Below, one piece after another: positions 1-11,991 of a stretch of 64,000 nucleotides of DNA. The DNA lies in the NCBI GenBank assembly GCA_930367205.1, contig OV884009.1, positions 92,897,189 to 92,961,188 on the forward strand, written 5' to 3'. The notes beneath the pieces are model-generated. The model searched no databases and had not been told where the DNA came from. It was given only the letters and a program-made list of their open reading frames with translations. A program made the position numbers and the translations under genes. Origin of the DNA: Acanthosoma haemorrhoidale. Its lineage: Eukaryota > Arthropoda > Insecta > Hemiptera > Acanthosomatidae. Each line of letters starts with the position of its first letter. Position 1 is the stretch's first letter.

Positions 1-678
1 ATAACTTTTATTTTCATAGTGTGTGCGTTTGGTATTTTTGTAAGATGTGGAGAGATTAAGACGACACAAAAAAACAATTTTATAAGGGGTTAGGGTCCGA
101 AGTCAATAGTGATGTCTGGATTTCAGCACCTCGCGTGCAATTTATCTGATTAATAACTGCATTATGAGTTGGGGATTTATTGAACCCCTACCCTATCGGA
201 GATCACTCACTTTTATTTATTGAAAATAGTTTCGTCGTCCATCCGTAATTTTCAACCCAGACCCTTTATATCATGAAGCAGTTACGCTATAACCACTACA
301 ACGATATCATTGCACATAAACTTCTCTTAATTTTGTTTTTTAATCTGTCAAGGAATCTGTGTCCTAGTGAAAGTCATATTTAAGTTATGGTTGGAGGAGG
401 GAGGTAATTGTCGTTTTTTACATATTTTATTGTTGCTTTTGTTATTGTTATAACAGTGAAATTTGGTATAGTAAAGTAAATGGAATGGAATGGACATTCA
501 GTACTTTTTTGAAAAGGGTGCGGAAATAAAAATCGGAGGCTAGGCTGATGTAACAAAATAATAAGTCACTATGGTTAACAAACAAATCAAAATAAATTAT
601 ATCTAATTTGTACATGATAAAAAAAATAAAACTTTTAACAATCACAGTTTATTTATTTACTTACGTTAATTTTTATAG
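1..678 (+). other. Intron upstream of the first visible GH27 exon
   Basis: AT-rich sequence with no supportable exon. It ends in the acceptor TTTTATAG just before the first GH27 exon at 679, so at least its distal part is intron of that gene. The gene's N-terminal exons must lie before the window. Confidence 0.6.
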
Positions 679-3600
679 CCAAACTTTTCATCTATTATTG
701 ACAACTGTAATCTTTGGCGGAATTTCGATGACATACAGGATTCTTGGGCAAGTTTAGAAAGCATCATAGATTACTATGGAAATAATCAAGACACCATTGT
801 GCCAAATGCTGGGCCAGGCCACTGGAATGATCCGGATATGGTAAAAATGTTCATACTTTATTGATTATTGATCATACTAGATATTAATTATGAATATATT
901 TTATAACAGCTAATCATCGGTAACTTTGGCCTAAGCTACGAACAGAGTAAAACACAAATGGCTATCTGGGCAATTCTAGCAGCACCACTTCTGATGTCTG
1001 TAGATCTGCGTTCGATAAGACCAGAATATAAAGCAATATTACAGAACAGAAAAATTATTGCTGTGGACCAAGATCCGCTGGGTATCCAAGGTCGAAGAAT
1101 TTATAAGGTATTTTTGTTTTAATTATTGTCATGTAATCAAATTTAATTTTAAATTTAACTGTAGTATATTTTCACCAATTCTAACAAGAGAAGCTTTGAT
1201 TATATAATTGATAACTTATCTTGTCTATCAGTAAACCTTTCATGCGAAATAAAATTTAAAAAAAGAATATAATAAAATCCGTTGATAAAGAAGAGTTTTG
1301 GAAAATTGTTATATTGACTAACTATTGTAAGTTAAAAGTTCTTAAATGTCACGTCCATCCACCCACAGGTCAAAGAAGGTGGCCTTTTTCGGGAGTCAAA
1401 CTTTGTTCATTTATAAACAAAAGCAATATTTACCCCAGCAGGTTGTACACAAGACAGTGGTAACATATACGATAAACATGTATTTATAAATATTATTTTT
1501 TACTTCTATATTTTATATTAAATGTCTATAATTTTATTTTATATTAAGTCGAGAGAGATATGTTACTATATTTATCACTGTACAGCCATTCAACATGTGT
1601 TCATTTTGTTTTGTAGGAATATAGGGTCCATAAATGTTCGTTTAATTCACGCATCCTCTATAAAATAAAACCAAAACTCAGCTGGGCTACTGATCATTGT
1701 ATCCAATAGTGATATTATTTTTTATATTTGGAAAATATCTTCACGCAATAAAATTGACAAATAACTAAATCGCTGATTAATTGATATATTAAATCAGTAT
1801 TTCAAAGAATAGTGACATCACTTTAGTAAAATTATACTAAACAAGTAAACGTTTATTTTATTTTGTTTTCTTTCAGCACAAAGGCATTGAAATATGGGCA
1901 AGGCCAATAAGTCCACTGTTTCAAAACTATTTCTCATATGCTATTGCGTTCCTTAACAGACGGACAGATGGTACACCGTCTGATGTTGCTGTTACTTTGC
2001 AAGAAATGGGACTGATTGCTCCTGGTGGTTACAGAATTGAAGTAAGAACCAAGTTTTAAGTATTACAAATTATTTATAAAATATAGTATTAATAAATAAG
2101 GCGTAATACTATTATAATTACAGGATCTTTATGAAGATGTGGATTATGGTATTTTAACACCACAAACAAAAATCAAAGTGAAAGTTAATCCCTCCGGTAA
2201 GCCTTTTATTTTAATATGTTACTTGTAGTATGTATTTAATTTCTATTTCAATATTGGAGTAAAGAAAGAGAAGTATATGAGTTTGTCCACCAACAGATAT
2301 CAGTCCGAAATAGCTATGAATCGCGAACGTAGAAACAGATTGAATGCAAGAAGACCAATTTTCGAGGTCCGTCCGTTTTGACTTACCTCACTTTTTTATT
2401 TTGCTGTCATTGACAAATAAGCAAATATACAGTACAAATACTCATTATAACGGAACAACTTAAAAAGTAGCCTGCCCTAAAGTATGCTTCTTCTGTGTTC
2501 TCATTAGTCTGTAAATTGAACAGTTTTTTATTGGAATAGAGTATAGGTTGATGCTGGATAGATGCAATGTCCTTGGGTACTAGGGTTTAGCGACTCTAAT
2601 GAGTAAATCAACTTAACTTATGTTCTACTAAACAAAGTACATCACTGGTTGTCTAAGCTGTACAGGTTTACAGTTGCAGTTTACTTAGTTCTTGACAGCA
2701 GCATCATAGCACCAGGTAAATGAAAGGATAAATAATAGCTCAAGTAGGCATGTCTAGGTCTTGAACGAACGGATCAATTTTAGGGTTTATTAACGGACGT
2801 TTTGGTTTAACAATTCTCAGGCTAGGGTCGTTCAACTAAATAACAGGTCATATGTTTTTATATTAAAGCTATTGGGGTATACTTTATATTGGCCCCAATA
2901 ACCGTTATTGTCAACGTGGGCTAAAAAAAGTCTCAGTGCTAGGGGCATTGTTTTCGTTTACCAAAAGGACGATCTTTGTCTGAATCTAAAAAAAAACAGT
3001 CTCCACTAGGGATGAGTGTGGTTTTTCGTTCGCCGAAAGGTCCGATCTTTGATCGGCACTGTTTCATTCTTTAATGTCATTTTTTCTAATATGTTGCATT
3101 TTAGGCAACTTCAAATCTTAACTTTAGGAGTTCACTGCTTTTAGTGTCAAGAGTAGCCTGCAAATCATTGGATGTACTGTGAAGAAGGTATAGTAAAGTA
3201 TTCAATTGTTATAATCATTCAGACGAAATAGCAAGAAGTGAGTTGTTGGAGTTTTTTTTTTTCTCATTAGTTGTGAACAAAATAGACGCATATTTGCATT
3301 AAATGAACAACTGAAATGTTCATAATTGACCATAAATTCAGGCTTTCGTTTTCCATACAGTTGTTAACGTAAAAAATAGAAATATCAGACAACTAAAGGG
3401 GCATATCTTGTAACTTCAATACACTACCATAATTATTTAGGATTTGATACTAAACTTTTATAGGTTGGAATTATCAATTAACTTTTTCTTTTATGGTTGC
3501 TCAGATCTAGTGCCTCTGGCCATATATAGCTCGTTTAAGAATTGGGCCAAGTCTCAAACAGTTATGGACAACTGACTCACTCAGTATAATCCATAACCAT

Positions 3601-4374
3601 CTAAATGGACTACAATTTGTTTTATACATCTAAACCTCTTTTTTTTTTAATTAATTAATATTTACCGATATGAATTTCACTTTCAGAGTACAAATTTTAT
3701 TTTATCATTTTTGTATATTGTATTTGTACTATTATCAAAATTAATGCATTCATGGAAATGGTAAGTATGCTCATTTTGCACCAATTCAGTACTGTAATTG
3801 ACCAGCCTAACTGTCTAAATTATGTATATTTCTCTCAGAGCAGAGTTCAGTTTGGTCAGTAGTCTTTGTGCTGTCCAACTCCTGTAGACCAGACTGACTA
3901 CTGGAGTTAATCCATCATTGCAGATTCCCTTTTTAATGTGTCAAAATTGCTCAAACTTTCTTCTTTTAAATATCTTCAAGGCAAAATGTCAAAATCTTAG
4001 TACAGAAAAATGTATAGATAACAGTGACTGTCTCAAAAACAATATATGTCGTTTACTACATCACTAATTTATTTTAAATAGGGTCCTAATTCCAAATAGT
4101 ACACCCTATTTAGGAGATTTTAGAACTTAACATTAACTTCAGATAGAGTTAATAGCTTTAATTTACATAACATATTAACAATTTTTGATTCCTACTAATA
4201 TATACACACATTCATGCAAGAGCACAAAAGTAATCTAAACTGTTAACCTATTTTTCAGGTGTGGTGATCTTAAGAGCTAATGTGCAGCCTTCATATATTC
4301 AAACAACACCTTATGACCCTTTTAAACAAGTATATTCAAGAGTGGGAAGAACTACTGATAACAAAAATAAATAA
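679..4374 (+). CDS. Alpha-N-acetylgalactosaminidase / alpha-galactosidase (GH27), C-terminal five exons, 5' partial
   Basis: Lysosomal glycosidase of family GH27 that removes terminal alpha-linked GalNAc or galactose from glycolipids and glycoproteins. Exons read as 679-840, 910-1107, 1877-2041, 2124-2196 and 4259-4374. All introns are GT-AG, phases join, and 237 codons plus TAA are visible. The first exon has the family block [10 protein letters not shown]; by alignment with human GLA the second Asp of FDD (codon 730-732) is the acid/base catalyst. [11 protein letters not shown] follows. Exon 2 has [18 protein letters not shown], the block [12 protein letters not shown] and [10 protein letters not shown]. 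The last two exons make the beta-sandwich C-domain. The upstream half, with the signal peptide and the nucleophile Asp, is outside the window. Alpha-galactosidase and alpha-GalNAcase cannot be separated safely without that half. AATAAA at 4366-4371 overlaps the end of the frame, and further AATAAA motifs follow near 4660. Confidence 0.93.
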
Positions 4375-7300
4375 ATAAGGAGCTAAGACTAAAATACTGG
4401 ATAATTACCATTTTTTAATTAAAAACAATTTTTTAATTCGGTTTTTATACTGGATTTTGTATTTATAGACTCATATTGAGATATATTATGTAAATGTTAC
4501 AAAAATATCAATTAACTGAACTTATGAAAAAAAAAAAAAAAATGTCCGTGTTAAACGTTCTATGAATTAAAAACCATTAGCCGAGTTTTCATGTACTTTT
4601 GAAAAGTCAGTTTCTATGTGTGAATCAGATACACTTCAATATTTAATTTCATAATTAATAAATAAATAGCTCAAGTTTCAATTAGCTGCCTATTATTTAA
4701 TTGATAGCTGACAATTAATTTGCACAAAACATAGTAACATTTCAATGAACTTCAATTTTAAAATAAGTAAATCAGATACGTTTTAAACGTTATTTCAAAT
4801 TATCTTCAGTATTATGACCATTTATTTTTTTCTTGACATGAGAGATTTTAATTGCTTTCCTTATTTTACGATTCCATTACAAACATGGTTTATGTACAAA
4901 AATAAAGTTTCAATATTGTTTGACAATTCCATCCTTGAGTGAGAGATATTATAAACAAAAATTATTCAAATGCATACTTAAAAAATGGAAAGCCATTAAA
5001 ATTAATCATTATCTACTAATAAAAAGTTATATGATGAGAAGAAACATCTTTAATGTAATTATATAAATAATATAAGATAAAGTTTTCGAAATTATAGTTT
5101 ATTACATTCCTTTCTTTAAAATAATACTGACCCTTAGTGTGAATATATATATATTTACAAATCTTGCAATGTGCGGTTTATTTTTAACACTTTATTTATT
5201 AAAACGGTCAAAGTATATATTTATAAAAAACATTAACACCAATTAGTCAAATAATACATAATATAATAGATTTGATTAACATTTTGTAAAAATCTATGTT
5301 AAGAATCTATAAGTAGATGTAATATGTCAAAATACTATTTAGAGATTATCAAAAAACATTTTAAAAAACCTAATAATCAGTTAATGTAAAATCAATAATG
5401 GATTGACCAATTCTGACAAGGCTAACAAAGAACAGTGTAAGTATTTTGCATGCGTTTATAAGTTCAAGAAAAGAATGAACTAATCAAGTCTTGTCAATAG
5501 ATCTTACATTATTCCACTCCTTAATACTCGTACTACTCCTTACCAAAAAAATACAATGGCCTCCAAAAATAATATTCAAACATTTTGATTAATTGAAGAT
5601 GCTTATAACTTATGCAGATAGATCCCTTCTGTATCGCCCAACAAGAAACTCACTTTAATATCTGTTCAAAGAGTATTTTGTAAATATGAGAACAATTTTT
5701 CTACCTGAAGTGAAGTAGCAATTATTATTAAAGATTATACAAAGGTTAATATGAGCTTTAGATTAATAGACTGCACTAAAAAGAAAGCTTATGGAAAATT
5801 CTGTATTGTTAGCAGCAAATATTTAACTAAGAATGAAAATTTTGCTTCATATAGTCGACAAATAGTAATTAAACGAATAAAATGCGAGTCCAGAAACTTA
5901 TGATTAGGGAATGGAATAGTGGGTACTTATATATATTTTTTCTGAGGGGGATTAGATTGTTACTTATGTAACTGGTTGTTGATTGACAACTGATGTCTAC
6001 CAGGTTGTTAAAAATATTCTTGACAAACTGGATAGATACAAACAATATTTTATTTTACATGTTACTAGTATGATTGTCACATATATTAAATAAATGGATA
6101 CAGAGCGCTGTTTCGTCAGATATAAATTTATTGGCAAACACAGACAGTTGTATTTTCTGTTAAGACTTATAAATTTTAAGTTAAGATTAAAATAAAGTGT
6201 CTACAAAAAAATTAAATTACAGATTGTGAAGTTATTAAAGTATATTTCATCAAAATTACACCTTAAAATAATTTAATTTTTTTCATTGTTTTTTTTTATT
6301 AGGTATATGATCAAAAATAACTGTGTACATGGTTAGTTTTTGGTCAACGTTTTATGAATGATGAATTACTGATGACTATAGCTAATATTAATTTTTACCA
6401 TTACCTTCTTATGTTACATTAACTTCTTATGTGAAATCACAGCCAAGTAGAGGCCCTATGAAGAATGGTGTGGACAAAATATACAAATAAGCTACTAGCA
6501 AAAAATTCATTAACTAAATGAATGAAAGGTTCAGATGTATAGACTTAAGATGAAATGAGTGGTGAGAAGAGGGTCAAAAACAAAACACCTAGGGGAGCTA
6601 CTGATTTAGTAGAGAGTATTAAGATAACAAACCAAAAGAATCAATCAAGCTTATTGACTAGGTCTAGTTAAAGCAAACCAGCTTCAACCTGCAATCAGTA
6701 AATCAGTAATAATAGGTTAAAGAGAGAAGAAAAATGACAACTACATACACCTGATCGTTTAGTCTGACCTTAGCCAATAAACATTTAAAGTTTAATCCTC
6801 CTTAATCTTTCAACTATTTAATTAAAGTCATCCCCTTGATCATCATTGATGCTTTATAGACCATAGAGAGAATCATAAATAAGATGTTAGAGCAGTGATC
6901 CAGTTGGTTTAGACCACATTTGGACTCATTTTAATGACAGGAATGGGAGTTTTCCAACAGTTATCACATTTAAGTGACTTTCTGCTAATAATTGTCAGTG
7001 TGTTAGAAGTAATTACTTTTTTTATTGGTCATTTCATGTGAATACAACAGATTGAACTAGAGAATATTTTTACAATTTATATCCAATGAGTTTTTTTGTG
7101 ACGACTACAAAAACAACAACCATTCTTAGACCACACAATATGGAGTTGTTGTTTTGTTTTGTATAGAATTTTAATATAATAAATTAACTTGGTAATAATA
7201 TTGTCAATCGTCAGATAAGATGAGCAATTATTTGAGATGTCTATAATCAAAAAGATTCAAGAGAAGTGGGAAGCATCTCACAATAATGGGTTTCAAAATG

Positions 7301-7561
7301 ACAGCAAAACATACACTGACAGGCAAAAAATTCCACCCACTTGTAAAAAATTGTATTTGTATATAATACATGGTAATTGTATATAATACTTATTATTTAT
7401 TGAATTTATAAAATCTTTTATACCTTTAATAAGGTTTTTAACGTTTATTAAATGAGTCTTTGCTTAAAAATTTTAAATAAAAATGTGTACTGCTAAAAAA
7501 CATAAAAAAAAAATTGAAAAATAACCATTTTTATCCTAAAAGAAATTAATGACAGGATCAT
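4375..7561. other. Intergenic / 3'UTR region after GH27
   Basis: AT-rich, with no supportable gene. The first few hundred bases are probably GH27 3'UTR. Near 7312-7345 the sequence CACTGACAGGCAAAAAATTC resembles a Tc1-type terminal repeat and could be the 3' end of the transposon remnant that follows. I could not find its inverted partner. Confidence 0.5.
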
Positions 7562-8557
7562 TTAATAGCGCGAATTTCCTCCTCTTGTCTTTATTACTTC
7601 TTGAAGACTCCTCGGCATCCTTTCCATCAGTCGGGAAATGTCCCTTTGCGGGAGGTTAGCCCATTCTTCCCGAAGAGCCCTTTCAAGGTCCTGCAGTGTG
7701 TCAGGAAGTGCTCAACGCGCTCTTATTCGTCTTCCGAGGTTATCCCATAAATGCTCGACATGGTTCAAATCTGGAGAACGTGCTGGCCAGGCTAAGACCT
7801 CAATGTTGTGCTGATGAAGGAACATCTGTACTATGCGAGCGACATGTGGATGTGCATTATCGTGCATTAGAAATGAATGATCGCTGATTTCAATGAGGAT
7901 AGGCAACACATGAGGTTCCAAAATTTCATCTACATAGCGAGTGGCCGTCAAAGACCCTCCACGAACAACAACCAATTCTGGGCGGCACTCCAATGAAATC
8001 CCAGCCCACACCATTAAGGAACCACGTTGAAAAGGTTGGCTCTGGGTGAAATTACAGGCTGCATACCTTTCATTTCTTCTTTTCCACACCCTTTACGCCC
8101 GTCTGGAGATCGTAGAGCAAATCTAGATTCATCTGTAAAAAGTACAGCACACCAATCGTCCATAATCCAATGACTGTGTTCTCGAGCAAAAGCCAGCCGT
8201 GTAACTCTGCGAGTTCTGGTCAATTCTGGTCCTCTTACTGGGCGAAAAGCCATTAGCCCATACTCATTTAATCTTCTCCGAGCAGTACGTTCAGAAATTT
8301 GCACACCTCGAACTTCTTGGAGCTGATGAATCGCTTGAACAACGGTAAGGTGCCGGTTTCGTAAAATTCTTAAAGTAAGAAACCGGTCATCCTGTGGTTC
8401 TGTTGCCCTAGGCCGTCCAGAACCGGCCCTTCTATGGTAAGACCCAGTTTCTCAAAAACACCTCATAGAGAACTCGGATGGCATTAGCTGCATATCTAAT
8501 GGAACGTCCGTCCATCATCAATAAGTGCCGTGCAACATCCTCAGCACAAAGAGGCAT
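7562..8557 (-). pseudogene. Broken Tc1-like transposase (DD34E)
   Basis: Remnant of a Tc1/mariner-superfamily transposase read on the minus strand. It starts at the ATG 8557-8555 (MPLCAEDVARHLL...GRSIRY, the paired-like DNA-binding start) and ends at the TAA 7564-7562 (EVIKTRGGNSRY). The catalytic triad is visible in pieces: the first Asp in LFTDESRF, the second in FLMHDNAHPH, and the Glu in SPDLNHVEHLWD. At least two frameshifts break it, near 8450 and near 8060-8100. An in-frame TGA at about 7709-7711 interrupts the C-terminus, where the same frame then runs on to the natural stop. It is non-functional as it stands. Paired terminal inverted repeats were not found, so the element limits are unknown. 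Confidence 0.88.
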
Positions 8558-10941
8558 TTTTAAACTTAAAATTGAGAAAATTAAAATATCGAAGCCAAAA
8601 ACTAAGAAATTTGCTGCACCAGAACGCAAATGACACTGAATAAACATTTTTAATTCGATGGAAAGTAAACATTAGGAACGACAGTCCTTTAATTGAATTA
8701 AGGATTATGGGTTACTATCCTCTATATTGACATTGCCAATTGAAAAAAAATGAAAAATGAAACAAACATGTTTTATGAGGTTGACTATAGTTGTCATGTC
8801 TTTTCAATATCAAATGGAACCTCCATGTAAAATTTCATGTCTAGTTTGAAAAGGGAACTTGCTAAGACCAAAGCATAAAGAGACATTTCTAAAAACATGA
8901 TGGTTTCTGGTTTTGAAAAACACAATGAAAACTTTAAAAATATTCTTTAATTGACAACACCTAATGTTACAGTTGTATGATTCTTAGCAATAAAGGCTTC
9001 AAGTAGCAACTACAGTAAGCACTGGATGTCCACCCCTAAAGGCAGAGTAAACCCAGAAATTAAAAAAAATGGGGTTGTCTCCTGCAAACCCATACATCTG
9101 TAAAACTTAAATTAACCTCATTGTGAGGAATGGACTCACTTAACATCCAACAGCTTTTGTTCTAACTAAGTCCATTGCGTTCCTGCACCAAAAGTTTATC
9201 ACAGGTAATGAATGACCAATGACAAAGAAGATGGGGCTGAAAATTTAATTGGAAAGAAACCTTTAGTTTTATAAAAGAATGTAATTTAAAAAGTGGTACA
9301 TATTCACAAAATAAGAATATCTTGGCTACAATAGTTTCATCGGTCTGAAAATATTTAGATAAATGATTAGAATTTTTAGTATTTACAAAATTTTATACAT
9401 AAAACATGATAACTAATTATTTCTCGATTCTTGTCTATAAGTTAATATAGACTAAGTGAATTAAATGTGATAAAATAAAAATTAGGCTGGCAAGGCATAC
9501 AAAATGCACCTTCAGGAGTAAATTACTATGCCTAAAGACCAGCATACAAAGGTTAGAGAAAGAAGTTATAATAGCCTATTTATAACACTAAGTAGGGCAT
9601 TAACAAAGAAATATGTAAAAATCACCCTTTAGTGAGGGTCATTCAGTCAGTTGAATACAGACCGTATGCCACCTGCAGACCAGCCATGTGAGACTTGATA
9701 GAGTGGAAGCTACCAGGAATGAAAAAACTGACCCATTTCGCAGCAACAAAGAGGTGGTACAACCTAGAAACTTCAGCAGAAAACATCCCAGGCACACATA
9801 ACTAGCTATGTTAACATTGTGAATGAGCCACATCCAATTCATCTAGTTGATAGCAAACTTTTGACATCTCCAACAGTCTTCACAAAGTTGCTGGTACTTC
9901 TCAAAAACACAGCTCTAGTATAACAATGAGGAAGGGCTACCCCAAAGTAATCCCCCTAAAATGCACATAAACATAGTATCAGCCAAACAGTGAGGTGGGT
10001 GTAACCTTGTTGATTGGGGCACCTTTATATCTTTAGATTACCTTGAAAAAAATTCAAAACAAGAAGAATACAGTTTGTGGGTATTGCTTCACCCTTGATA
10101 TGTACACAACAATTATTGCCCGAATCATCAAATATTGGCAACAGCTTTCATTTACTAATAAGCAAACCCATTTATTAGAGTCCCTTGCGCGAGCAACACA
10201 AATACTGGTAGGTTATTTAACAGTAGCTATCCGACAGACATGTAAACAAACCCTACATGAAACATACCTATATTGTATGTCATTAAATAGGGCAAAATAA
10301 ATGCTGAAGAGAATTTTTTACCCAAACTACTACCATGTAGCAAACATCTCATTATACAATATAAAGTTAATAACAGCTTCATGATACCTGAGATATGTCA
10401 AAGAAAAAGGCAGAAGAATGTCTTGCACACAACCTGGGACCTTAATATTAGAGGTTGGAAAAGATGGGATTAGAGGAAGGAAGCCATTTTAGAAGCTTTT
10501 GCAGTTTTTTTTAGTAAATATAATAAAACCTAGTAGGATCTGTTAGATGTCTGCCACCTCTCCAAGGTTAAATTTAAAATGTTATAAAGAATTTTAATAA
10601 AATATATTTTTTTCATATATACTTATTATATATAATCAACAATCAAATAAGCTATATACTCATAAAAAATTGTCAAAAATCAAATTTCAAAACAATTATT
10701 ACATATACATATTATTATTGTATGAACTAGGGTATCTATTTCATTAAGAAGTAATTGGTTGGTTATAAAACTATAGCGTCAATAAATTTTTGAACCAAAC
10801 AAAGACATGACATGTAAAAGGAAACTTCAATCTAGCTTTTAATATGAACTATATAGGAATTAATAACTAATTACATATAAAAAGCCAGATACTTATTTAA
10901 AAAATAAAACAATTAATTTGAAAACTATTAAAATTTGATTG
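8558..10941. other. Intergenic region between the Tc1 remnant and METTL15
   Basis: No supportable gene. It holds short open frames without motifs (9639-9842 minus, 10043-10300 plus), and the METTL15 3'UTR must lie in its right part. Sequence just right of 8557 is probably the 5' leader of the Tc1-like element. Confidence 0.45.
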
Positions 10942-11991
10942 TTATTTAATTTTAATAGCAGCTCTTAATTTTGCTGAACGGCTTCGAGGATTCCTTTCAA
11001 TTTCATCTTGCGATGGCACAATAACATGTTTAGTTGTTAATGCCCAATTTGTATCTTTGATCTTATCCATGTCTTTTTCTCCAAAGCTCATTGAATAATT
11101 TAAATATTTCAGATTTAATTCACCAGTTGTTGAATGATAATTACCAGACAAATGTCTTTTTATGATCCTGTCTTCAAGAGAGTGAAAAGATAATGTTACC
11201 AGTCTTCCATTAATTTTTAGATACCAATCAGCTAAAACCATTGCATGATTGATTTCATTTAGTTCATTGTTCACAAATATACGCAAGGCTTGAAAAATTT
11301 TTGTAGCAACATGAGCTGGTCGCTGTAGTTTGTCCAATTTATGGTCACAAGGAGAAACATTTTGAACGATTTTGGCTAAATCATGTGTGGTTTTAATTTC
11401 TCTAAAAGAATATCTCGACTCAACTATTTCCCTAGCAACTTTCTTGGCTAACTTTTCCTCACCATATATTTTGAAAATTTTGTACAAATCATGCTCATCA
11501 GCTTTTAATAGTACATCCAAAGCTGTGGGCTGTTTAGGAAACCTATTACCATCCATTCGCATATCTAAAGGCCCATCTTTACTTATTGAAAACCCTCTGG
11601 CAGCAATATCAAGTTGATCTGATGAGCAACCAAAATCAAATAGTATACCATCTACTGAATTCTTACCAATATTTAATTTTTTTAATAATTCAGGTAATTC
11701 ACTGAACCTACCAAGGCAAGGTATAATTTGTTTTGGATATTTCTTAGATAGCAGAATTGCATTGGAATGGGCAAAGGGATCACGATCTAAGCATATAAGC
11801 TTTAGTGAAGGTACGGCATCTAACAAAGCTTTGGTATGACCTCCTGAACCAAAAGTCATATCAATTAACAAGTTATTTTTATATGGGGCTAAATAAGCTA
11901 ACACCTCCTTCACCATTACAGGGGTGTGGATGAACCTTATGTTTTGAAAAGGGGATTTAATTCTTACTTTACTTTTCTTCAGAAAAGCCAT
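10942..11991 (-). CDS. METTL15: Mitochondrial 12S rRNA N4-cytidine methyltransferase METTL15 (RsmH/MraW family)
   Basis: SAM-dependent methyltransferase that by family makes N4-methylcytidine in mitochondrial small-subunit rRNA. It is 349 codons in a single exon. Residues 1-22 are basic, with no acidic residue, and fit a mitochondrial presequence. HTPVMVKEVL (22-31) opens the family domain. The SAM-binding motif is DMTFGSGGHT (44-53), followed by LDRDP (68-72), LFDFGCSSDQLD (117-128), GPLDMRMD (140-147), RPAHVATKIFQALRI (224-238) and LSFHSLEDRIIKRH (267-280). These are the hallmark RsmH blocks and all are present. The C-terminus NPRSRSAKLRAA is also typical. The ATG lies inside the end of the UQCC2 frame (23-nt overlap) and no closer upstream start exists in this frame, so translation probably depends on a dicistronic mRNA or on a start site inside the UQCC2 intron. 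Confidence 0.96.
   Translation of the reverse strand: MAFLKKSKVRIKSPFQNIRFIHTPVMVKEVLAYLAPYKNNLLIDMTFGSGGHTKALLDAVPSLKLICLDRDPFAHSNAILLSKKYPKQIIPCLGRFSELPELLKKLNIGKNSVDGILFDFGCSSDQLDIAARGFSISKDGPLDMRMDGNRFPKQPTALDVLLKADEHDLYKIFKIYGEEKLAKKVAREIVESRYSFREIKTTHDLAKIVQNVSPCDHKLDKLQRPAHVATKIFQALRIFVNNELNEINHAMVLADWYLKINGRLVTLSFHSLEDRIIKRHLSGNYHSTTGELNLKYLNYSMSFGEKDMDKIKDTNWALTTKHVIVPSQDEIERNPRSRSAKLRAAIKIK

Noticed and set aside
448..645. 65-codon minus-strand frame in the first intron
   Set aside because: AT-rich chance frame, hydrophobic low-complexity product, inside a host intron on the opposite strand, no motif.
10043..10300. 85-codon plus-strand frame in the GH27-METTL15 intergenic region
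   Set aside because: No recognisable domain, no Kozak-like context or splice support. Its length is not unusual for chance.
11372..11617. 81-codon plus-strand frame
   Set aside because: Antisense shadow of the METTL15 coding exon.
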